DNA of 64,000 nt, taken from Hysterium pulicare CBS 123377. Lineage: Eukaryota > Ascomycota > Dothideomycetes > Hysteriales > Hysteriaceae. A model generated the notes under the pieces. That model had not been told where the DNA came from. It did not search any database and saw only the letters and a list, made by a program, of their open reading frames with translations. Within the stretch, counting starts at the first letter, position 1; the number at the start of each line of letters is the position of its first letter. Location of the stretch: contig AJFK01001065.1 of NCBI GenBank assembly GCA_000467715.1, forward strand, positions 1 through 64,000. Reading direction: 5' to 3'. Below are positions 57,377 to 64,000 of this stretch, piece by piece. Made by a program: the position numbers and the translations under genes.

Positions 57377-58329
57377 TGGACTCTGCCATTCCGACCGAGG
57401 TATTGTTGACATTAAGGGTCGAGTTTGCTCGATGCAATGCGCTAGTATGCATCCGTCCCCTCTCATCAACCCTCTCCAGGCGGGTCCTCGGAGGCGCCCG
57501 GGTTTCGTCACCTTGTCCTCACGTTTGACGTTGTTATCGCCAGGTACTGCCGAACACGGACTTTTCTAGATGTGCCACCGCAGCACGCTCGATTTCAGAT
57601 GATATACTGTATGCTTTCTGCTCTCGCCTGTTTATCGAGGAAGTGCATCAATCCATCTCATCTCCATCGGCCTATTGAACATGATCGGATGCCCATAGGA
57701 AACCTGCCTCATTAAGGCCAATATATCCCTTCAATGCACAATCTGAAGGGTTGCCTTCAGGTATTGTGGGTATGCGAATGACTTAGATCGAGTAAAGAAG
57801 ACAAGCGTCTTGGAAGGTCACTCCCATGAAGTGATGGCGGCTGAGTAAACCGACTGAAGACGATCGGTAACAACCCGAGGTGCTGATGCAAGGTTGTGGC
57901 CGTGAAATAGATTTGTCGGTTTGATCGTCCAACATTAGGCCAGTTTGCTTCCGGGCTTATGTCCCTTTTCATAACCCAAAATCCAGCCAGGTGGTGATTC
58001 ACTCTCCAATCAACCAGTCCCGCACGATCCCCTTCATCCAAAAATGCGTCGAGATCGATGATACTTAGCGGTGAGAATTTCTGCTGTGCTCATAAGCGAT
58101 TTTTCTCTGCCTGTCATCTCAGATCCGCCTCATGAAGTCCTCGCTGCACTATCGTATCTACGGAACCGAAGGCACTCGTAATCTCGCTAGTGCAGATGGC
58201 CACAAGAATGTCGACACTGAGGGTCGAGTCTGCTTGATTTGCAACCGATGTTGCCTTGCGAGATCGACGCTTCTTCATCTCTCCGTAGTGTCATAGGCCA
58301 GCTTCCAGAGGGAAATTTCTCTGCAGCGG

Positions 58330-58371
58330 CGTCGAGGTCGAAAGTACTGTTGGAGATGTCGAGGATGCTCG
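58330..58371. repeat. Repeat unit, copy B
   Basis: It matches copy A at 57,321-57,376 in two exact words separated by a shorter spacer. It suggests an old tandem duplication about 1 kb apart. Confidence 0.55.
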
Positions 58372-58605
58372 GGGAAGTCACCACCTCCTTCGGGAGGACT
58401 ATCGATGGAGTCGCAAGTCAGGCCAGCAATTGCTAGGCCACCTTCTTCTCTCCAGGGCGTCGTGGGCTGTACTTGTAATTCGGGTACATTGCCTGGTGTT
58501 CCTCCTTGGCTGCTTTCGCCTTGACTTCCCATTCATCATGGAGGGGCGTTCCGCCGGCTTTCCACATCGCCGCGACACGTTTCGATGTCTCCAAGAAGTT
58601 GTCCC

Positions 58606-59400
58606 TCAGCCTTTCCGAGCGCCCGTGGCGAGCAGATCCCCCACGCCCACTCCCCTCCTTACAAGCACTGCCCCACTAGGTCTCAGCTTTCTGTAGTATC
58701 CCTCCTCCCTCCCCTCCTCTTTGAACCCTCTCTTGGTGTACCACTCCAATCCCTCCTTGTTATTCTCCCAGGCGTGGGCCGCGATGGAGGTGATGCCGTA
58801 TTTCTCCACCCCAGTGATGATTATGCGGTGGAGAAGGTGAGTCGCTATACCATGAGAGCGATAGGGAGGGAGGAGAGACAGGGTCGATATATAGAGGGTC
58901 TGGGAGGGAAGGAGGCGACAGCGAATGGCGCCAATGAGATGAGGCTTTGGTTGTTTCTCTTCACCGTTTTGTAGTGATGTAGGTGAGATAGTCTTCGTTG
59001 AGGGTGGTGTGGCGTGCCATAAAGCCACAAGTGTTATATTAGCAATCACCGGATCTGACAGTGTTTCATTGTAGAATGTTGTGGGGTAGGCCATGGGCAG
59101 CACTAAGCTGTTCAATCGCTTGAAGGAGGGGAGTAAATCCTCAGTGAGAGGCACGAGCTCTACATTAGGAGGAAGTGGGGGGAGTGAGGAAGCGAATGGC
59201 GCTGGATTCGTAGGGTGAGATGCTTGATGTGAGACTGAACTTTCAGCGGGCAAAGCTGGTGTGTAGGCTGAAATCTCATCGCGTGCCAGAGAAGGTGAAG
59301 CTGGCTGGGATTTCGGGGGTGAGGTTCGCAAAGGTTGCGAAGAAGGAGCCAGGACAGAAGCAGGCTTCTTCAGCCATGCTGTCAGCGAGGATTGCACCAT
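58606..59400 (-). CDS. NAA50: GNAT N-acetyltransferase, NAA50-like
   Basis: This single exon encodes 264 aa from the ATG at 59400. Residues about 80-240 form a GNAT fold: ELVPLTEDLLPSFKRLNSLV, LPMAYPTTFYNE, LIGAIRCRLLPS, LYISTLSLLPPYRSHGIATH with the acetyl-CoA loop RxxGxA at R181, AHAWENNKEGLEWYTKRGF and EEGYYRKL. The order and the PxxYPxxFY segment fit NAA50, the N-terminal acetyltransferase linked to the NatA complex and to sister chromatid cohesion. An unstructured N-terminal extension of about 78 residues, rich in Ser and Pro, begins MVQSSLTAWLKKP, which resembles a PCNA-interacting peptide. An insert of about 25 residues lies between two strands near 130-155. It is divergent from MIC19. 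The substrate is inferred from homology. Confidence 0.85.
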   Translation of the reverse strand: MVQSSLTAWLKKPASVLAPSSQPLRTSPPKSQPASPSLARDEISAYTPALPAESSVSHQASHPTNPAPFASSLPPLPPNVELVPLTEDLLPSFKRLNSLVLPMAYPTTFYNETLSDPVIANITLVALWHATPPSTKTISPTSLQNGEEKQPKPHLIGAIRCRLLPSQTLYISTLSLLPPYRSHGIATHLLHRIIITGVEKYGITSIAAHAWENNKEGLEWYTKRGFKEEGREEGYYRKLRPSGAVLVRRGVGVGDLLATGARKG

Positions 59401-59747
59401 GGCCGGAGGAACATGACGCTCGAGGATGGTGAGTCGCGTGGTGCGATGGTGAGTTGAGGGTGGTCTACCTTATCATTCGTCAGTGCTAAGAAACAGTGAG
59501 TTTGTGTAGATGGGTACTCACGAAGAAGAACGAGTGACGGACTGGGCACGCCGACCCGTGTAAAGTGAAAGGTTGATTGACAGATACGTGAAGTGTTCGC
59601 ATGTTGTAGGAGCTCATAGCAGTTGACTAGCGCGACGGAAGATCGTCGCCTTAGTCAGCCAAAAACCCTGGAAGCCGAACCTCAGGTTTGTTGTCAGGCA
59701 CGCATACGAGCCACTACAGAGTCAACGAGAGCCTTCGAAGTCACAAA
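59401..59747. promoter_or_regulatory. Divergent promoter between NAA50-like gene and MIC19
   Basis: These 347 nt separate two ATGs on opposite strands and should contain both promoters. No specific site was recognised. Confidence 0.55.
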
Positions 59748-60463
59748 ATGGGTAACGGGAATTCAAAACCCGATTCGGCATATTCACAGCATGTTTTCTC
59801 GGCGTAAGTAATGCCCTAGCAGCCTCAATTGATTGCGCATTTGCTCCCCATCGTCCCCTTGGATTGAGCTAATACCGTTCTTCCGAACAGAGATGCACCA
59901 GTGCGGTTTTCAAATGAATTAGTGGATAATCTACAGGCCAGCCAGCAGGTAATATACATTCCTACAATCCCGTGCTTGAGAAGATGACCGCTAACGGGCC
60001 ATTTTCCTAGTCCGACTCTACACGCTCAAAAAACCTCGAACTCCAAATACAATCCCGCGTCACCTCCGAACTCGAGAAACTCCAAGCCCAAGAAGCCTCA
60101 AAACTCGCTAAACTCTCCGATGCGCTCTCCGAAGAAGCATCGCAACCTCAATCCTCCGAACCCTCCTTTACCGAGAAGATCGGCGACGCCGTATCATCCT
60201 CCGCAACCCTCGCCGAGAAGCAAAGACAGAAGGATATGAGTCGGAACTATGTGTCCAAGGAGATCGAGGAATTAAAGAAGAAATTGGAGGGGAGGAAGAA
60301 GATGGATGAGATGGATCCGATAGTGAGCAAGGCGAAAGAGGCGGTGGTTACTTGTTTGAGGGCGAATGATAGACGGCCGTTGGATTGTTGGAAGGAGGTG
60401 GAACACTTCAGGAGAGAAGTTGGACGATTGGAGAGAGATTTTGTGGAGAAGACTGTGAGGTGA
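59748..60463 (+). CDS. MIC19: MICOS complex subunit Mic19
   Basis: Three exons (59748-59803, 59891-59948, 60011-60463) with introns of 87 and 62 nt give 188 aa. Mic19 sits at the inner mitochondrial membrane facing the intermembrane space and helps hold crista junctions together with Mic60. The start MGNGNSKPDSAYSQHVFS carries an N-myristoylation-like Gly2. PVRFSNELVDNLQASQQSD and RSKNLELQIQSRVTSELEKL follow. The middle is charged and probably coiled coil. The C-terminal CHCH-type helix pair has CLRANDRRPLDCWKEVEHF with a CX10C pair, as in fungal Mic19. Length and exon pattern are normal for filamentous fungi. Confidence 0.92.
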
Positions 60464-61640
60464 AGGGTGAAACAACAGCGGGTCTTGATGAAAAGGGTGG
60501 AGGCAGGCAATACTTGGATTGTGTGCTATGGCACGGGTGGGTTTGTAACATAGACGAGATTAACCTGTAGGCTAGAGGGCGTAATGCGCCTGTTTCTGGG
60601 AGTGTCTTATACATAAGTCATTTCCGTATCTTTCCTAACCTCTAACTTTGAAAAGGCTATCTTAAAATGCTATTCCAAAAAGTGCTATTCAAAGATATCC
60701 AGCTTTCAGGACATCGGCGCATAGACTACTTAGGATCCGGCTGAGAAGCTCCCCGACGAAAATAGCGTCGAAGGCTGTTCGTGTCACGCTTGGACGATTG
60801 AGTGTAATAGAATCCATTGAATGTCCGATAGACGAGATTCGAAGTTCAAACGCCGCATGAATAGCATTTTAGACTAAGTCGTATGGGACACACAGCCTCC
60901 TCATTGTGGTTATGTTGGCTTAGGGACATATTGAGAGACCGGAGGGTTTGGTAGAGTCACAAAAGCTGGTAGAGGAAACCTACTTGGTGAAAAGGCACAC
61001 AGCTCTCATCAATAGTCGGAAGCTCTTGCATTGTAGCTACTTATTATTTACGGCGCCTTACATCTTTTAAGTTTCGCAAGCTCGAAGGGAGACTCGATAC
61101 GCGGGTCACCGTGCATTATCCTACGTATAGTCCTACTAAGTCAGCAACCTAACGTAGTTCAGCCATAACCGGGAGAGCTTGTTTCGACTTCCAACAACCA
61201 CACCGAGGTGCACGTAACTCCAAAGAAGTAGCTACCTCGAAAGCCCCCATCTCAAAAATCACGTTGTCGACGGTCATTAGGCGCCTGAGTCCGGTATGTA
61301 GTTGTCGATCGTCGCGAAAGGTTGTTGAACATGATCTTTTCGCATGCGGGGGAATACTATTACTGTTACTATTGCAGGTATTATTGTGTACAAAACAACC
61401 ATTTTCAATATTTGTGACTTTCTTTCTATGTCAACTTTTGCTATTGGTCTGGATTTATGCAAGCTCCGCAAAACCACTTCGGATTCAGCCTTGCACCTCG
61501 CATGTTCGTCCCCTCGTCACGCATCCCATAGCCTTGCTGCCTAAACTCGTCCCATCACTTAACTTTCGTATGCTCTGCTGTTGTCTATCCTCGCCATCAA
61601 CCGGGCCGGAAGCGGAATATTGAGCACCAGTCTGCTTCCG
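60464..61640. other. Intergenic region, no gene seen
   Basis: These 1.2 kb lie between MIC19 and the ankyrin gene. Open frames here are short and have no domain. The part before 61,641 should hold the promoter of the ankyrin gene. Confidence 0.5.
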
Positions 61641-64000
61641 ATGGATCCAATCTCCATTACCACTGGATGCGTTGGTCTTGTTGGTGCGATCGCGAAAGCT
61701 TCCCTAACCATCTACGCATTCTCAAGAGATGTACGGGACGCGAAAGGTGATCTTAATGCTGTATCACAGGAGTTATCCGCTCTTCGAAGGATTCTCGAAA
61801 CTCTCACTTTGGACGCCGCTACTCCTGGTCGCTTTCCAGCTCCACTTGCGCAGCAGATCGACCTGACTCTGACCGAGTGCGGGACAGTCGTTCGTCGTTT
61901 GGATACTTTGTTGAAGAAATATGGCAAAGATGGAGTCTGGAACGGTGTAAAGTGGTCGTATTCTGGGAAGGAAGAAGTTGATCGGATCCGCCGTAGTCTT
62001 GCTGAGCACAAGTCTGTTCTAAACTTGACATTGCAAGCTGCTACTATGTAAGCTCCACTTTCCAGATTTACTTACCAGAATATCTTGCCGGATATGTGTT
62101 GCTATTCGTATACGTCTGGCGACCTATTCAAGGTTCTTTGGACTTCATGCGCTCTTAAGCCTGGCAAAGAGACGTTAATGCTGTTCTCTTGCTAAGATTA
62201 CCCTTCTCGATGCTTCTGTACATGAAGCTGGGTATAAGCGGGAAGCCAATCAACTCCATCCCCACGGCAGGATTGTGCCACCCATTTGTGTACTACGGCT
62301 GATATTCTGCAGATCATATACTCGAGAAATTCAAAGTGACACACGCGCCCTTCGTGACCAAAATGCCGAGATCAAAATGGATACATCGGACATCCGTGCA
62401 TTCCTTGAGAGAATGATGAGCGAGCGCTTTCCTGACCTTATGAAGACCGAAAGGATTGAGAGATATCTGGATGAGTTGACTACTTATGCGGAAACTGCCT
62501 ACGCAGGATCAGTCGTTGAAGACGATGCGCAGGATGGGTCAGAACTAATTGCACTCTCCCTTGAGCCTCGTCAAGAAGATAACACGAGTGAAACCCCCGA
62601 AGAGACAGAACTACAAGCCCAACAAAGCAGAGAGTCCGCTCACACCCAGTACCCAGAGCAATCTAGCCCAAGCACCATCGATTACCATTTTCGACCTCAT
62701 AACAGCCAATCCAAGGCATCGAGTGCCAGGAGCTCCGCGATTGATATCACAGATCCATCTTTGCCACCTTTGGCGGAGGAGTTGTTGCCTAAGGGGCCTT
62801 TATTGGAGGAGCTATTAGCCATGGGTATAACTGAGGATCAGATCAGGGAGAATATAGACTTTATCAGGCTATACGTTGCCCAGAGAAAAACAGAGGGAAA
62901 GGGAGCAGCAGACTTAACGGCTCAAAACGCGAGGGCTCTACCTCCCCCGGCACCTCCAGGAAGGACGAGATCGAACAGCCCTCAGAACACGGGAAGCTCG
63001 AGGAAAGCGCTCCCTCGGGTTCCTCCACCAAGAAGGAAAACTCGAACTGGTGTTCCTGTGGTCAACCAAGCTTCATCGTCAAGTCCAGAGGTGAAACAAC
63101 CAGTCGAACTCAATCAATCAAGTATGCAAAAGTCCGTATCGCTTGCTGAAAGCTCGAGCGATCACGCAGATGCATTTCTGCATTCAAAGAAATCGACTAC
63201 GCATCATGATGGGGAGAGACCTGAAAGTGCGGCCGTGCCAGACCCACAGCTAGGGTCTTCTTCTGTGAGTGATGCACCTGAGATTTCTGCTCAAAGGCTT
63301 CAGGACATCGTGGCAGCAAAAGAGCGCCGCTCAAGGCTCAATGACAAAGAACGAGATGCCTTGAACCGCCGTTTCGTCTCCAGCAGAGGATACGACCTTG
63401 AAGACTTATTGCGACAAGGTGCAGACCCTTGCGCCATAATCAAAAGCGGTTCTATGCGGAGATTTCGTGTACCTGGGGATTCGTTTCTAAATCTTATTTC
63501 GGACGTAAAAATGCCAGTGATCTTTGAAGTTGTTTCTCACAAAGACTGCTATGAGGTTCAAACACTTTTGGACTATGGCGCAGATGTCAACGCTACGTTC
63601 ACCGGCCGTGGTATCAAAGGCCTAACCCCAATGATGGCCGTGTTGATAGGGCAGTACTTGGGAACGGAGTACGGTAGTGAAGTCCTGAAAATTCTTCTTG
63701 CTGTTGGAGCAAATCCCAATCTTACTAGTGATATACACCACGGTAATGGGAGGACTGCGCTCATGATGGCAGTGTCACCACCAGGCGAGGGAAACCCAAG
63801 CCAAGACGAACTATACAAGCTCCACGCGGTAACAGCATTGCTTGCGGCTGGTGCAGATGCCAACGCCACGTGCGATTCGAAATACGTGGATGGCAATCGG
63901 ACGACGGTTCTCATACTCGCACTCCGAACTAGGTTCATTGAATCTCGAAGACACTCATTCAGCAAAGATTACTACCTCCAGCTTATAGATGCGCTGCTTG
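61641..64000 (+). CDS. Ankyrin-repeat protein with STAND-type N-terminal domain (cut by window edge)
   Basis: Exon 1 (61641-62047) joins exon 2 (62313 to the right edge) across a 265-nt intron; at least 698 codons are present without a stop. The start MDPISITTGCVGLVGAIAKA and DVRDAKGDLNAVSQELSALR match the helical N-terminal domain found on fungal NACHT/ankyrin (STAND-like) proteins. After the junction REIQSDTRALRDQNAEIKMD continues that domain. A low-complexity linker follows. Near residue 300 a segment LLEELLAMGITEDQI with DFIRLYVAQRK appears, followed by proline-rich LPPPAPPGRTRS and ALPRVPPPRRK. From about residue 490 ankyrin-like units begin (VQTLLDYGADVNATF, VLKILLAVGANPNLT, VTALLAAGADANATC). 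There is no NACHT ATPase in the visible part. The role is unknown; such proteins are often linked to fungal recognition or immunity. Confidence 0.85.

Larger units (their letters stand above)
56287..58605. other. Intergenic region with repeated, broken coding-like segments
   Basis: No intact gene lies in these 2.3 kb, but the minus strand has several protein-like patches: FLAIACPLLGIPTPEEYLEL near 56,580, NAFMADLDQNFASFPAYYVL near 56,910, AFLDEGDRAGLVDWRVNHH near 58,010 and PSILDISNSTFDLDAAAEKF near 58,340. A segment around GTCGAGGTCGAAAGTAC is present twice, near 57,321-57,376 and 58,330-58,371, with a second shared word TGTCGAGGATGCTCG. I read this as decayed copies of one or more host genes. 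The family is unknown. Confidence 0.4.

Noticed and set aside
1-64000. CRISPR arrays, LTR elements, DNA transposon ORFs, rRNA
   Set aside because: No regular spacer repeats, terminal repeats, transposase or reverse transcriptase motifs, or rRNA sequence were seen on either strand.

Overview
The window looks like nuclear DNA of a filamentous ascomycete (Pezizomycotina). The evidence is the gene content: a RID-type cytosine methyltransferase, a HET-domain gene, a Zn2Cys6 regulator, an ascomycete-type glucokinase and Mic19. The gene structure agrees: many short introns of 46-96 nt with GTANGT-like donors and CTAAC-like branch sites. The species cannot be told from sequence alone. Gene density is low to moderate, with 15 well supported protein genes, two of them cut by the window edges, separated by several long gene-free stretches. 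I saw no convincing tRNA, rRNA, CRISPR, LTR element or transposase.

Layout. 1-11.4 kb: 5' part of an RS-rich protein (-), an F-box protein (+), amidophosphoribosyltransferase ADE4 (-), and a RID-like DNA methyltransferase (+). 12.4-14.5 kb: a decayed HET-domain gene. 14.5-20.9 kb: a gene desert with AT-rich parts and one faint coding relic. 20.9-22.2 kb: a Zn2Cys6 regulator (-) with a long GC-rich upstream region. 27.4-31.6 kb: a DUF2461 gene (-) whose coding sequence is intact but whose introns are greatly enlarged (304, 886 and 1421 nt) and include one odd GT-TG intron. 31.9-34.2 kb: TYW3 (tRNA wybutosine synthesis) and a SAM methyltransferase with a His-rich insert.

37.3-46.3 kb is the densest part: an SHB17-like phosphatase (-), a C2H2 zinc-finger protein with a degenerate exonuclease domain (-), a carboxylesterase/acyl-protein thioesterase (+), the RNase P subunit RPR2 (-), and the DEAD-box mRNA export helicase SUB2 (+). 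50.2-60.5 kb: a Mug72-like ketopantoate-reductase-fold protein (+), glucokinase (+), a NAA50-like acetyltransferase (-) and MICOS subunit MIC19 (+). 61.6-64 kb: the 5' part of an ankyrin protein with a STAND-type N-terminal domain.

Most genes are housekeeping and do not form a pathway cluster. The coherent themes are RNA biology (RPR2, SUB2, TYW3), sugar metabolism (glucokinase, SHB17-like) and genome or self surveillance (RID-like methyltransferase, broken HET gene, ankyrin/STAND-N protein). Four intergenic gaps separate divergent gene pairs and probably hold shared promoters: ADE4/RID, DUF2461/TYW3, RPR2/SUB2 and NAA50/MIC19. The most unusual items are the intron-swollen DUF2461 gene, the RID-like protein with SUMO-interaction-like motifs near both ends, the zinc-finger protein with a dead-looking nuclease fold, and the mosaic ankyrin protein at the right edge.
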